Shown: one piece after another, positions 32,306-41,967 of the stretch
How positions within the stretch are numbered: the stretch's first letter is position 1
Layout: every line of letters starts with the position of its first letter
NCBI GenBank assembly: GCA_016839785.1
Contig: JAEOTQ010000114.1
Span: 1 to 52,303 of the forward strand
Source of the DNA: Candidatus Hodarchaeota archaeon
Lineage (GTDB): Archaea > Asgardarchaeota > Heimdallarchaeia > Hodarchaeales > Hodarchaeaceae
DNA: 52,303 bases
Direction of reading: 5' to 3'
The notes under the pieces: model-generated
Databases searched by the model: none
What the model saw: the letters and a program-made list of their open reading frames with translations, nothing else
What the model was told of the DNA's origin: nothing
Program-made: the position numbers and the translations under genes

Positions 32306-34441
32306 TCATTCTTTGAGCTCGCCTAAGATTTCTTCACTTAGAGCCTTAGGAGAAGGAAATCTAATCCTGTTGACATAGAGCTCTTGTCGTTGTACAGTTT
32401 CTTCTTGGACTTCCTGAGTACGTAATTGGACACGTCCATTTATTTGAACCGTCTTTCCTTCAGATTGAAGTTGCATTTCCTCAAATATTTGGTCATCAGT
32501 CTTGCCTTCCTCAACCATTTGCTTAATATCATCACTTTTAAAGCCAGTTAGTATTTCACCTGATTTTCCAAAAAAAGTTACCTTAATTGTGCCAGTTCCG
32601 TCGTCTAATAATCCACTTACTCTCAATCGTACGGTTGGATCTACTTTTCCATGTTCTCTACAGTTCCATTCTTCCTCTCCTTCAGATTGGTCGACTTTCT
32701 TTTTGCATATTGAACACCCCCAATAATATGGGGATTGTTGGAATAATCTGATCACTTTTCCTATCACTTCGATAGTGTCACCATCGGCCTCATTTGATAA
32801 TTCAGCTAGATGAGTCTTAATATAATCGTTGGAGGATTGACCAGTATCAGGCATTCGCTGCTTCCTTTCGATCTTGAGTAGTTCGGAAGGAATTTCACTA
32901 TATTCTTGTACATCACTCTGAAAATTCAGATGAATTTCTATGCGGCCCTCCTGGTTTTCACGAATTCCACCATATAAGACTTTAACGTATTGAGTGGTCT
33001 CAGAGTCTAAACCGTCTAGCTTTTCGACATTATCATTCCAAGCAACGATTCTAGTGGTTTCTGAACCATCTTCTAAGGTTAAAGAGCGTACTTTTCCAGG
33101 AGAGCCATCAGATCGATTGAATTCTCTAATCTCTGAAAGGTCCTGTACCAAACCTTGAACACATGCAACACCTTTCTCAGGAACTAATAAAGCAATATCA
33201 GTCAGGGGTGGGTCTCCAATATCTTCATCAACTTCTAAAATTCTTGTATTCGTAGTAGTATGAAGTTCTATGGTGTTATATTTGGATAATGAAACACGAA
33301 GGTTCTCTATCAGAATAGATTGATCTTGAAAGGCGTCAAATTCAGAATTCGCATCATTCCAAAGTACGATAGTAGCTACTCCTGTGTTATCAAATATAAA
33401 TCCGCGACATACACTACCAGTTGATCCATCTTTACGAGAAAACTCACGAATAGCACTTACTGGGCCTTTCTTCACGTTAACTGACACGTAAGTATCCTGA
33501 GAGTTAATTGCATCAATATCTTTCATTGCAGTACCTTGTTGTATCTCTTCTTGTTCAGGAAGAGTAGATTCCTCTAAAGGTGGTAAGGTTTTATGTCCAA
33601 TTTTAGTGACGTAAGTAGAACGAGTAGAATGAAGTTCTGGGTTTCCATCGCGATCAAGTTTAACGTTAACCCCCTGAATTAAGAGTTCATCCCCACGAGT
33701 GAAATTAAAAGCTTCTTCTGCTCTTTGATCCCAAAAAACAATTCTTCTGCTAATCTGTGTACCTTTTATATGCACGTTAGCCACACGCCCTTCTGTTCCA
33801 TCAGCTCTACTGAATGTAACCAGTCGACCAAGTTTAATAACAGTTCCTTTCGTGTCTATTTCCATAATTTCTTCGTCTAAAACATCAAGATCAATTATCT
33901 CATTATCGGGATCTGGATATGTATCATTCTTTACATCCGTTAGTATATTAACAAATCCACGATCACCTATATGAAGTTCTAAGTTTCCAGATCTTCCTAA
34001 TTTTGTATATCCTTGCTTTAAATTAATTACAGATCCCCGACGAAGGTGGTTTTCAGCTATCTGTTGAGCTTTTGTCCCCCAGAAAATTGTTCTAATACTA
34101 TCAGAGCCATCGTGTAATAGGATTGGCGCTAATAAGCCTTTTCCCGCCTCGCGTGAAAATTCTATTGGGTGGTAAACCCGAAGAATGATACCTGTTATAT
34201 TAACTCCCGATAGTCCAGGTTCCATCTGTTTTAAACTCTTAATTGTTAATTCAGGTCTTTTTTTGGTGTCAGGCCTTCCTAATGGAACCTCGTAATCTTT
34301 AGCTATAATATGAGCAGCAGCGATATCGTTAATCAGAAATTCGAGTTCTTCCTTTTTTTTGTCAATTTTCTGTTTAATATCAGCTCTCGAGAGCCCTGTA
34401 TGTTGAGAAATTTTCTGAACCAAATCTTCGATGTTTGTCAC
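32306..34441 (-). CDS. rpa: Replication protein A-like single-stranded-DNA-binding protein
   Basis: A protein of about 711 residues made of several repeated OB folds. The repeating units each contain a pattern such as SREAGKGLLAPILLHDGSD, SRADGTEGRVANVHI, SRKDGSTGSVCRGF and NRSDGSPGKVRSLTL, so at least four similar domains are visible. A C-terminal zinc finger (CSICKKKVD with C-x2-H about 16 residues on) precedes a final OB fold. This is the archaeal large-RPA architecture, acting in replication and repair. TTG at 34450 or GTG at 34441 can start it; AGGAT lies about ten bases upstream of the GTG. Confidence 0.92.
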   Translation of the reverse strand: MTNIEDLVQKISQHTGLSRADIKQKIDKKKEELEFLINDIAAAHIIAKDYEVPLGRPDTKKRPELTIKSLKQMEPGLSGVNITGIILRVYHPIEFSREAGKGLLAPILLHDGSDSIRTIFWGTKAQQIAENHLRRGSVINLKQGYTKLGRSGNLELHIGDRGFVNILTDVKNDTYPDPDNEIIDLDVLDEEIMEIDTKGTVIKLGRLVTFSRADGTEGRVANVHIKGTQISRRIVFWDQRAEEAFNFTRGDELLIQGVNVKLDRDGNPELHSTRSTYVTKIGHKTLPPLEESTLPEQEEIQQGTAMKDIDAINSQDTYVSVNVKKGPVSAIREFSRKDGSTGSVCRGFIFDNTGVATIVLWNDANSEFDAFQDQSILIENLRVSLSKYNTIELHTTTNTRILEVDEDIGDPPLTDIALLVPEKGVACVQGLVQDLSEIREFNRSDGSPGKVRSLTLEDGSETTRIVAWNDNVEKLDGLDSETTQYVKVLYGGIRENQEGRIEIHLNFQSDVQEYSEIPSELLKIERKQRMPDTGQSSNDYIKTHLAELSNEADGDTIEVIGKVIRLFQQSPYYWGCSICKKKVDQSEGEEEWNCREHGKVDPTVRLRVSGLLDDGTGTIKVTFFGKSGEILTGFKSDDIKQMVEEGKTDDQIFEEMQLQSEGKTVQINGRVQLRTQEVQEETVQRQELYVNRIRFPSPKALSEEILGELKE

Positions 34442-34693
34442 AATATTCAAATCCTACTTTTTCTGAATGACAAATATAACCTGTTTTAAGGGGTTCTTGG
34501 ATAAATTACACCCTTAACCAAGGAATTATAATTAAATTATACGAATTACTGTTAGAGTAATTTCCTTTCCTAATCTATTCGTCATAATATATTCTGGACG
34601 GAGCTTATATATTCATAAAAAATGAATACGAGTGATAAAAGGGCAACAATACTACAAACTATGATCTTTGTGTAAATGCTAAATGAGTTTATC

Positions 34694-35281
34694 TCACCAG
34701 TTTTGATATTTAACACCCAATTGATCTACAATCAGTTGACGAACCATATTGCGAAAATCACGACATCCATCCTTTGTTTTAAAGGATGTAGGGAAAATTT
34801 CAACCTTAGGAAGAGAATAAGTAGCCAGAATATCAACGTTTTTGTTAAATAGAGAAGTATTAACTTTATCTATTTTGTTCATTAGGACAATAGGAGGTTT
34901 TTTTGTCGTTTCCTCTAGAAATTGGATCATCTCAATGTCTATTGGAATTATTCCTTTTTTTTCCAGACTTTCCGTAACGATATGAAAAGTCGAAGAATCA
35001 ATCACATGAATCCCAAACATAATGAAGTTGTTTGGATCCTCTAAAAATTGAACAATTTGATCTTTGATTTTATCTTCAAGGGATTTTGATCTTTTTGCAA
35101 TCCTTCCGAAACCAGGTAAATCTACCAAGAATACATCATTAATTAATCGTATAGGGGTTATACGTAATGTGGTACCAGCTTTTTTTCCTACTGGTCGTTT
35201 GGTGTGAGCCAAAAAATTAATTACCGTTGTTTTACCAGCATTAGGTCGACCTGTCACTGGAATATTGTTGAATTTTTTCAT
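34694..35281 (-). CDS. engB: EngB-like GTP-binding protein
   Basis: A TRAFAC-class GTPase of about 195 residues, of the EngB/YihA type. It has the P-loop VTGRPNAGKTTVIN, the G2 threonine in KKAGTTLRITP, DLPGFGRIAK (G3), MNKIDKV (G4) and PTSFKTKDG (G5). Bacterial EngB acts in 50S assembly; the archaeal branch is less studied. I use the ATG at 35281, since the in-frame TTG at 35287 overlaps the stop of the preceding gene. Confidence 0.9.
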   Translation of the reverse strand: MKKFNNIPVTGRPNAGKTTVINFLAHTKRPVGKKAGTTLRITPIRLINDVFLVDLPGFGRIAKRSKSLEDKIKDQIVQFLEDPNNFIMFGIHVIDSSTFHIVTESLEKKGIIPIDIEMIQFLEETTKKPPIVLMNKIDKVNTSLFNKNVDILATYSLPKVEIFPTSFKTKDGCRDFRNMVRQLIVDQLGVKYQNW

Positions 35282-35283
35282 AA

Positions 35284-35925
35284 TCAAAACTTTAACAATG
35301 AAGTCAGTATTATACCCGATATGATTGGAACTGTAAGATTATCATTAAGTTTATCGCCAGTAGTTAACTCTATAATGGCTGAAAGAATGCAAACAAGAAA
35401 ATTTACAACCAGAAAATAACCCTTATTGACTTCTGACGGTTCTTTAATAATGAACAAATCAATAATAGGTGTAACTTCTGGATTTATAGCGACTAGAAAG
35501 AATAGCAATGAGCTAGTAATGAAGGCAGCAATCAGGAAAGCTAAAAATCCTTCTGCACTTTTATTCTGAAAACGTTGATATCTATGTTTACCAAACCTGG
35601 ATCCAATTATATTAGCAAAACCATCTCCGAAAGCCATTATACAAAATACTGATGCCGCTATTCTTAAGTCTAAAAAAGTGACTGAAACAAAAACCATGAG
35701 GATATAAAGAAGAGGGCCATATAAGTACCCAGTTCTAACATCTCTTTCACGTGAAGCCATTGCTTCAAAACCTCGATTCCACATGGTTGGACGAGCGACT
35801 ACTATTATAAAAAATAACGCAACCAAAGTTATTAAAATTAGCAACAAACGAGGAAATACAGCTATTAAAGGAGTTAAGAAACCAAATCCAATATGGATAA
35901 CTTTTCTTTTAGTTTCTTGATCCAT
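35284..35925 (-). CDS. Dolichol kinase/phytol kinase-like CTP-dependent membrane protein (SEC59/DGK1/VTE5 group)
   Basis: A 213-residue membrane protein with about six hydrophobic helices. It has the N-terminal KRKVIHIGFGFLTP, then AFGDGFANIIGSRFGKHRY, NKSAEGFLAFLIAAF and the C-terminal IELTTGDKLNDNLTVPI. These are the signature elements of the CTP-transferase/dolichol kinase superfamily. A role in archaeal polyprenol phosphorylation or lipid synthesis is likely. It lies in a minus-strand cluster with Elf1 upstream and EngB downstream. Confidence 0.88.
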   Translation of the reverse strand: MDQETKRKVIHIGFGFLTPLIAVFPRLLLILITLVALFFIIVVARPTMWNRGFEAMASRERDVRTGYLYGPLLYILMVFVSVTFLDLRIAASVFCIMAFGDGFANIIGSRFGKHRYQRFQNKSAEGFLAFLIAAFITSSLLFFLVAINPEVTPIIDLFIIKEPSEVNKGYFLVVNFLVCILSAIIELTTGDKLNDNLTVPIISGIILTSLLKF

Positions 35926-35967
35926 CTAGATCATACCCATCGTTTAGAATCAGAAACCTTTCTGGTT

Positions 35968-36264
35968 CTATGATTCATCAGTAATATCTGATCCATCATC
36001 TGATAATGGGGATTCCTGTTCTTTCTCAGATTCTTCAACCAATGAATCCAACCAATCTCCAAAAACATCAACTCGTTCTTCGATAGGTCGGACGGGTCTG
36101 GTAGTTTGAATTTTACATTTTCCACAAAGAATTGCAGCAGTTCGAATTTTTCGATCGATGTCAATATTAATCGAATTTGTTGTGCCACAGATAGGACAAT
36201 CAAACACGGTTGGTAAGGATGGTATTGGTTTTGTTCTTACAATTCTTTTTCTCTTTCTTCCCAT
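35968..36264 (-). CDS. elf1: Elf1-type transcription elongation factor
   Basis: A 98-residue protein starting MGRKRKRIVRTKP, with the zinc ribbon FDCPICG and LCGKC, and then ERVDVFGDWLDSL, which corresponds to the conserved D-V-Y-x-D-W-x-D-x segment of Elf1. A serine/aspartate/glutamate-rich tail follows (EKEQESPLSDDGSD), as in eukaryotic Elf1. The family binds RNA polymerase II in eukaryotes. It starts six bases after the DUF4350-like gene's stop. Confidence 0.9.
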   Translation of the reverse strand: MGRKRKRIVRTKPIPSLPTVFDCPICGTTNSINIDIDRKIRTAAILCGKCKIQTTRPVRPIEERVDVFGDWLDSLVEESEKEQESPLSDDGSDITDES

Positions 36265-36269
36265 ACAAT

Positions 36270-37442
36270 TTACTTCCTTCTGTCGCCTTTTGTGTGTTTC
36301 TGAATTTGACGAAGACGTCTCTCACGCTTCGTTTGTTTTGTAAGTCCCTTTTTCGACTCATCTTCAGGAGTTTCGACTAATTTTCCTTTAGTATCTTTGT
36401 CTTCTGTGACAACTTTCACTTTCAATACACTTACTTGTTGACCTGAACCAACCATGTACAAAGTTATCCCTCCAACTAAAAGTATTGCAGCTAATGTCAT
36501 TAATCCGAAAAGAAAGGGAAGATATAGATCAGTATTTGGTTTCTGAATATTTTCTTCCTGAATCTCGGTACTTAGCCAACTAATGATATTTCTCCACAGT
36601 TTTGAGTTATCCTCTGCTTCATACCATGAGGATCCTAAAAAAGGATCTTCAACATCACTAAACATGATAGTAGAACCCCCCATTGCTATCCGAGCATTGA
36701 ATGCTGCGGTGTTACCAGCGAGAGTAAAAATCGCAATACTAGTAGAGAATGCATGGGGATCTCCCAAGGGTGGATCAGCATATGCCTCTGTTGAGCCCTC
36801 TATCAAGACATCTCTTGCTGTGTCGATAGAGCAGCTTGAGGTAACAATCGTGCTGACATTCTCGTAATCTGAAAATATCTCATGTGTTGTGTCATTAATA
36901 TTAAGGATTAAATACTCAGGTTTTCCAGCATTGAGAAAATCATTTTTCACAATATCAGCTGGTTTAGGTGCGGCTGAGGATTCAATATCTGTCCAGAATC
37001 GAGCTGAAACTCCTAATTCATTCTCATTCAGCATATAATTTAGATAATCACCATGTCCATCCAGAGATTCATTTGTCTCAACAAGAGGATTTGCAAGGAG
37101 AAGCATTGATTTCTCTTCCAAGAGATAATCTCGGATGTAGATCCGTTCTTTAAATGTAATAGACTCTTGGGGATCAGTCATAATGAGAATATCTACCCCC
37201 TCAAAAGTGTATGAATTATAATCTTCGGTGTTAAATTCTACTTGCATTCCTAATTCTTCAAGATCGGAAAGCGCTTGACTATATAAAGTTCGATTAAAAT
37301 ATTGTCCGTGAGCTTCATCAAAGAGGATAAGAATTGGATCTTCTTCTGCGAAAACTGCACCATTAACTCCGACAACGAAGTTAAAACTCACTAAAAAGCA
37401 CAGGAGTGAACAGAATAATATATGTTTAATGCTAACTGACAA
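36270..37442 (-). CDS. Membrane-anchored extracytoplasmic DUF4350-like protein
   Basis: A 390-residue protein with an N-terminal signal peptide (HILFCSLLCFLVSFNFVVGV). The large outside domain starts ILILFDEAHGQYFN and includes GVDILIMTDP and SMLLLANPL. A membrane helix lies at about 310-333, and a basic cytoplasmic tail (TKRERRLRQIQKHTKGDRRK) ends the protein. The LFDEAHGQ start and alternating strands suggest a glutamine-amidotransferase-like fold as in DUF4350 and ABC-associated proteins. OST48/WBP1 has a related topology and remains an alternative. The start is TTG at 37442 with GAGGA upstream. Function unknown. Confidence 0.6.
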   Translation of the reverse strand: MSVSIKHILFCSLLCFLVSFNFVVGVNGAVFAEEDPILILFDEAHGQYFNRTLYSQALSDLEELGMQVEFNTEDYNSYTFEGVDILIMTDPQESITFKERIYIRDYLLEEKSMLLLANPLVETNESLDGHGDYLNYMLNENELGVSARFWTDIESSAAPKPADIVKNDFLNAGKPEYLILNINDTTHEIFSDYENVSTIVTSSCSIDTARDVLIEGSTEAYADPPLGDPHAFSTSIAIFTLAGNTAAFNARIAMGGSTIMFSDVEDPFLGSSWYEAEDNSKLWRNIISWLSTEIQEENIQKPNTDLYLPFLFGLMTLAAILLVGGITLYMVGSGQQVSVLKVKVVTEDKDTKGKLVETPEDESKKGLTKQTKRERRLRQIQKHTKGDRRK

Positions 37443-37691
37443 AGTCTTTTCCTCAACACCATAGTCACTACTAGATTTACTGAAACTAGCAATCTGGGTA
37501 GAATTTTCAAAAAAGAGGGAATTTGTGAATATCTTTTGTGTCTTTTTATTCCTCTTCTACCAGCAATCGAAGAACGATAATAACTAAAAACCTCAACGAA
37601 TTTCTTCCTACTTGGTTTAAGATAAGAAATAAAGGTAATTTTTTACTATTTATCAAATCTTGTTTGAATCACGTTAATTGGAGAAAAAATT

Positions 37692-38138
37692 ATGGTTTCC
37701 GCACAGATGGTCCCCAGTGAATTCTTGATAGAAGTCATTGCTGAGGAACTAAGATCGAATGATAAGATATTTCAGCCACCAACTTGGGCAGATTATGTAA
37801 AAACTGGAGTTTCAAGAGAAAATTCCCCAGAAAATAGAAAAGACTGGTGGCATACACGTGTAGCATCTATATTAAGGAAAATCTACATTAAAGGTCCAAT
37901 CGGAGTTATCCATCTCAAGAAATCATATGGGGCTCGAAAAAATAGGGGTAGTAAACCTGAAAGGTCAGAATCTGGATCTGGAGCTATTATCAGACTAGCT
38001 ATTCACCAACTTGAGAAAGCTGGATATGTGACAATTGTCAATACTAGTGGTAGGATAGTTACACCAGCTGGACGAAGTTTCGTTGATAAATTAGCAATGA
38101 AAGCAAAGGAAGAAGTACCAGAGCTAGCCAACTATTAA
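37692..38138 (+). CDS. rps19e: Ribosomal protein eS19
   Basis: A 148-residue small-subunit ribosomal protein. Recognisable segments are PPTWADYVKTG, DWWHTRVASILRKIY, KGPIGVIHLKKSYGARKNRG and GSGAIIRLAIHQLEKAGYV, with GRIVTPAGRSFVDKLA at the end. Length is normal for archaea. It heads a plus-strand cluster with PDCD5. Confidence 0.97.
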   Translation: MVSAQMVPSEFLIEVIAEELRSNDKIFQPPTWADYVKTGVSRENSPENRKDWWHTRVASILRKIYIKGPIGVIHLKKSYGARKNRGSKPERSESGSGAIIRLAIHQLEKAGYVTIVNTSGRIVTPAGRSFVDKLAMKAKEEVPELANY

Positions 38139-38265
38139 TCGAATGTCAATATTGCACAATAGATTATTTTCCAAGTGAAAAATGAGTCCTTGGATTTGTA
38201 AGTTCGTAACTCGTAAGATTTAATAAATCAATTTCTCAACATATAGTCAGAACGGGGTATAACCG

Positions 38266-38619
38266 ATGGTTGATGACGATCGTGAATTGGAAGAACTTCG
38301 GAAAAAACGTGCAAGTCAGCTTCAAAATGATCAAATAGAACAACAACAATTAGCGCAGCAACAAGAAGAACAACGTCGTCAAATTGAAAATCAACGACAG
38401 ATAATCTTGAAAGGAATAATGACTGATGAAGCACGTGAACGTCTAGGACGGATAAAATTAGCAAAACCTGATTATGCTACCTCACTAGAAAACCAATTAA
38501 TTCAACTTGCTTCAACTCGAAGAATTTCAGAAAAAATTACAGACGACCAGTTAAAATCTCTCCTTCAACAGATGACTAAATCTAAGAGAGAAAGTAAAAT
38601 TACTTTTAAAAGAAGGTAA
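38266..38619 (+). CDS. PDCD5-family DNA-binding protein
   Basis: A 117-residue homologue of PDCD5/TFAR19. It starts with DRELEELRKKRASQLQ, followed by a very glutamine-rich helix (residues about 23-50). The conserved core is ILKGIMTDEARERLGRIKLAKP, and the end is DDQLKSLLQQMT with a basic tail. Gene order eS19 then PDCD5 is widespread in archaea. Confidence 0.95.
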   Translation: MVDDDRELEELRKKRASQLQNDQIEQQQLAQQQEEQRRQIENQRQIILKGIMTDEARERLGRIKLAKPDYATSLENQLIQLASTRRISEKITDDQLKSLLQQMTKSKRESKITFKRR

Positions 38620-38630
38620 AGGGTTTTTAC

Positions 38631-39080
38631 ATGAGTACTATATCAAGTTTCTCTTGGACACGTATGGAGGGCATAGGATTAATCCTTACAGCACTAGGAA
38701 TAGCGATAATTTCTCAAATACCGTCAACTTTTTTCGTTCTGTATTGGTTAGAATTTGACCTTGATTCTTATTTGCTAACAATGACTGGTGTAGTTTTAGG
38801 CACAACTATTCTCTTGACAACAATTTCATGTTCACTTACAGAAGATTGGGATAAATCTAAATACCCCACACTGAAAACAATTATAAATACTTCGTTTATA
38901 CTGACTTTCCTCTTCATTTTTGGATTTTTCATATTTTTTGTATTACAACCAAGTTTTCCACCCGAAATGAGAGAACTAGATATAAATCAACGATACTTAG
39001 CAGCACAACTTCTAGGTTTGACCCTAATCGCCATTCTCATGGTGATCTTTTATAAGGGCAGAGCGTTCTTCAGCAGATAG
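38631..39080 (+). CDS. Four-helix membrane protein, unknown
   Basis: A 149-residue protein with four predicted membrane helices at about residues 12-34, 40-62, 82-106 and 118-143, separated by short polar loops. I recognise no family motif. It starts 11 bases after PDCD5 and is probably in the same transcript. No catalytic residues stand out. Confidence 0.6.
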   Translation: MSTISSFSWTRMEGIGLILTALGIAIISQIPSTFFVLYWLEFDLDSYLLTMTGVVLGTTILLTTISCSLTEDWDKSKYPTLKTIINTSFILTFLFIFGFFIFFVLQPSFPPEMRELDINQRYLAAQLLGLTLIAILMVIFYKGRAFFSR

Positions 39081-39205
39081 ATATAAGGAAATAATCCAGA
39101 TTTTTTGAAATCAGCGATTCTAGATCGCAAAAATCTGCAGGTATCTGTAACAATAAATTACGAAAAGGCATTTTGTATGAATATTTAGCTAGGAGAGGTA
39201 AATCT

Positions 39206-39982
39206 ATGACAAGCTTGCTAAAAAGAGCTGAAGTAGACTCTGAATTCATCTCAGAAATTCTACATTATTCGGATCTGGGATCGACTAATAGTGTCGCCAA
39301 AAGAATGGTTTTGAAAGAAAAAAAACAAGGATTTATAGTTATTTCAAAAACTCAGACTTCTGGATATGGTCAACGAGGAAATTTCTGGGAATCTCCCTCA
39401 GGTGGATTGTGGTGTTCAATTGCTATCAATCCGAAAATTAATCCAAAAAAAATTGGCCTGATTCCCATCTTAAGTGCGTTATGCGTGGTAAAAGCCCTCA
39501 AATCTTATAATGTTACCACAAGACTCAAGTGGCCTAATGATATTCTTAATTCAGCCGATAACAAAAAATTAGGAGGCATTTTAGTTGAAGGTAAAGTATC
39601 TCCTGGGTTTATTGAATATCTAATTATTGGAATTGGAATTAATGTGAATAATTCACTTAAGCAATTTTCGCTTCCATTGAGGAAACGAGTTACTTCAATA
39701 TTGGAAATCTCAAAAAATGATATTTCATTGATTGATTTATTAAATAAAATCACATTTTATCTTGAAGATGGATTATTCATCATGATAAGAGGAGAAGAGA
39801 GACAAATTCTCTCAGAATGGAAGGAATGGGATAATGTTTTGGGTAGGAATGTTAAAATTACTTCAAATAATATAGAATATGAAGGAATAGCGAGAGATCT
39901 CACTGAATTTGGGCAAATAATATTGGAACTAGCAGATGGTAGAGAAATCACATTTTCTTCAGGAACGCTTACCCTAATCTAA
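39206..39982 (+). CDS. birA: Biotin-protein ligase
   Basis: Attaches biotin to acceptor proteins such as carboxylase subunits. It has SDLGSTNSVAKRM, then QTSGYGQRGNFWESPSGGLW, LKWPNDIL, KKLGGILVEGK and GIGINVNN, all of the ligase core, plus the C-terminal SH3-like domain. It lacks the N-terminal DNA-binding domain of E. coli BirA. I use the ATG at 39206, which is six bases after a strong AGGAGAGGT. An in-frame TTG at 39173 is possible but lies upstream of that site. Confidence 0.94.
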   Translation: MTSLLKRAEVDSEFISEILHYSDLGSTNSVAKRMVLKEKKQGFIVISKTQTSGYGQRGNFWESPSGGLWCSIAINPKINPKKIGLIPILSALCVVKALKSYNVTTRLKWPNDILNSADNKKLGGILVEGKVSPGFIEYLIIGIGINVNNSLKQFSLPLRKRVTSILEISKNDISLIDLLNKITFYLEDGLFIMIRGEERQILSEWKEWDNVLGRNVKITSNNIEYEGIARDLTEFGQIILELADGREITFSSGTLTLI

Positions 39983-40032
39983 ATGAACACTCTTTGACTT
40001 GTTGAAGTGATTGAAGATTTAGAGGTGCATGA

Positions 40033-40593
40033 ATTATAGTTTACAACATAAAATCTGGATCAAATACCGTCCTAAGAGGTTTAATAGCAGAGGAATTCGT
40101 ACGCTATACCCTTATTCAACGTTATCCCCTTGTAGTGCTTAGACCAGCTAAAGTAATTGAAATCTTAACACAATATCAAATTGAAGGCCCCCATTTTGAT
40201 TTTTTATGTCAATATCAACAAACAATGGATTTCATAGGATTTGGCCCCGTTCAACAAACTGAAACATCTTTACCAATAACGGTAAGTGAAATTTCGCAGA
40301 ATTTCTTTTATCAACAAGATGGATTGACACGATTTTTGCCATCTCCCTCTATACAAGACAGATTATCTGGTTTTATCATCGAAGTGAAATCCCGATCAAC
40401 AAAAAATCATTGGAATCCATTTAATTACTCGTTTTCCGCAAATCAAGAAGAGATGTTTTTGAAAGCTACAAAATTTCGTTTTAAGGTTATTTTATGTGGT
40501 GTAACTTTAGCAGATGATTGGGAAATTTCCGTGGTCTTCACAAATCGGGATGGAAAAATACTCCCCCAAGATTTCTTTAATTTAGATCAATAG
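40033..40593 (+). CDS. Possible PD-(D/E)XK-like protein with apparent non-AUG start
   Basis: The frame is open from 40033 and reads as protein from there (RGLIAEEFVRYTLIQRYP), well upstream of the first GTG at 40135. GAGGTG at 40022-40027 is ideally placed for a start at ATT (40033) or ATA (40036), and no ATG, GTG or TTG is available in frame before homologous-looking sequence. The product of about 186 residues has FDFLCQYQQTMDFIGFG and, later, DRLSGFIIEVKSRS, whose E-V-K is reminiscent of a PD-(D/E)XK nuclease centre. The fold assignment is weak. It overlaps the convergent M24 peptidase gene by 17 bases. Confidence 0.5.
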   Translation: MIVYNIKSGSNTVLRGLIAEEFVRYTLIQRYPLVVLRPAKVIEILTQYQIEGPHFDFLCQYQQTMDFIGFGPVQQTETSLPITVSEISQNFFYQQDGLTRFLPSPSIQDRLSGFIIEVKSRSTKNHWNPFNYSFSANQEEMFLKATKFRFKVILCGVTLADDWEISVVFTNRDGKILPQDFFNLDQ

Positions 40594-41689
40594 AGATCGG
40601 TTCTGCGTTAGTTAGTATTTGTGGTCCATTTCGAGTTATCAGCACATCGTTTTCCAATCGAAATCCACCTACATCCTTCTCATAGATTCCAGGTTCAATA
40701 GTGATTATCATTCCCTCTTCTATTCGAGTAGGTGCCCAGTGTTGTAACATGGCTTCGTGAATTGGCTTTTTTCGTAATAATGGAGCATCATGAACAGTTA
40801 AACCTATTCCATGACCCAGAGAATGAGGCATCCGGTACCCTTGATCCTCTATAATTTTTACCGCAACTTCAGCAACTTCATGTAGATATTCGGAATCCGA
40901 TAATGCGTCTATTGACGCATCATGGGCATGCTTCACTGTTTCTGTTATCGTTTTCATTTTACTGTTCATTGGTCCCATTATAAATGGAAGGGTAACATCT
41001 GAAGTTAATGCTTCAGCCTGGACACCGAAATCGATGAGTGCAAGACCTTTTTGATATAAGGATTGTTTTGGATCAGCGCGGGGGTATGTATGGATTTGCC
41101 ATGATCGAGCACTACTAGCAACAAGTGATTCAAATCCTACCGCAAATGCTCCTAATTCTCGCATCCTACTCTCAACAAAAATAGCAAGATCCATTTCAGT
41201 TCTAATTTTGGATTGTGAAAGAACTGCTTCCTCTATTTCTTTAACCAGTTGATTACTAATGTCTACAGATTTTTGCATTAAAGAAATTTCATACCCAGAT
41301 TTTGTTGATCGTAATTCTGCTAATAAATTGTCGATAATCGTCGGGTTAAATACTATCTCGGTATTTGGAACTTTATCCATAATAAGTTGGACATTATCGT
41401 ATGGAATACCTCTAGTGATCCCTACTTTGGGATTGGTAGAGGTTTCTTCAGCAAAAACGTCAATTGTTGCAGTAATTACTCCCTGATATTCTGTTACGTC
41501 TACTATTCTGTCTGCTTCCGAACTCATTTTTGCTAGTTGATAATCCCATGGAATTAGAGTAGTTCGCCGATTCTTGATATCAATGAATAGGCTTGCATCT
41601 TCTGGATGGCCTGTTAAGTATTTCACATTTACATTCCGATGTGCCTCAGAATCGGTGAGATAGAGAAAATCTAGCTCATGGGACTCCAA
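40577..41689 (-). CDS. M24-family metallopeptidase (Xaa-Pro aminopeptidase-like)
   Basis: A 370-residue protein with a creatinase/prolidase N-terminal domain and a pita-bread catalytic domain. The five metal ligands are visible: Asp220 (LIDFGV), Asp231 (TSDVT), His293 (SLGHGIGL), Glu332 (IEPGIY) and Glu346 (RLEND). It probably removes an N-terminal residue next to proline, or cleaves dipeptides ending in proline. The starting ATG is followed by ESHELDFLY. Confidence 0.95.
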   Translation of the reverse strand: MESHELDFLYLTDSEAHRNVNVKYLTGHPEDASLFIDIKNRRTTLIPWDYQLAKMSSEADRIVDVTEYQGVITATIDVFAEETSTNPKVGITRGIPYDNVQLIMDKVPNTEIVFNPTIIDNLLAELRSTKSGYEISLMQKSVDISNQLVKEIEEAVLSQSKIRTEMDLAIFVESRMRELGAFAVGFESLVASSARSWQIHTYPRADPKQSLYQKGLALIDFGVQAEALTSDVTLPFIMGPMNSKMKTITETVKHAHDASIDALSDSEYLHEVAEVAVKIIEDQGYRMPHSLGHGIGLTVHDAPLLRKKPIHEAMLQHWAPTRIEEGMIITIEPGIYEKDVGGFRLENDVLITRNGPQILTNAEPISIDLN

Positions 41690-41826
41690 AGAATCGTATA
41701 ACCTTGTTAATTTTTCTTTCGTGATAAATCTCGCCAGTAGTATTCACCTGAACTATCTTTGGGCTGTTAGAAAAATCAAATCATGATCTCTCAAAATTTA
41801 CTCTTAAATCATAATATAAAATATTT

Positions 41827-41841
41827 AGATATTAAATATCT
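41827..41841. repeat. 15-base palindrome upstream of the M24 peptidase
   Basis: The sequence AGATATT-A-AATATCT is a perfect palindrome around one base, in an AT-rich stretch 138 bases upstream of the peptidase start. It could be an operator, but the low complexity of the region makes chance plausible. Confidence 0.3.
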
Positions 41842-41967
41842 CGAAGTATACAATTTTGAATTTCAGTCATATTCAAACAGGATTCCCTTTGTCGGATCCC
41901 TCTAATTCCCTCTAAGTTGAAACTCAAATTTAGATTGAGCTGCAGATCCACTTTCCTTGGTGTGTGC

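Noticed and set aside
34780-34801. Inverted repeat around CATCCTTTG and AAAGGATG
   Set aside because: It lies inside the EngB-like coding region and is explained by codons; no regulatory role can be argued.
36270-37442. Assignment of the anchored extracytoplasmic protein as OST48/WBP1
   Set aside because: Topology is similar, but I see no diagnostic motif beyond the shared fold type, so only a DUF4350-like label is given.
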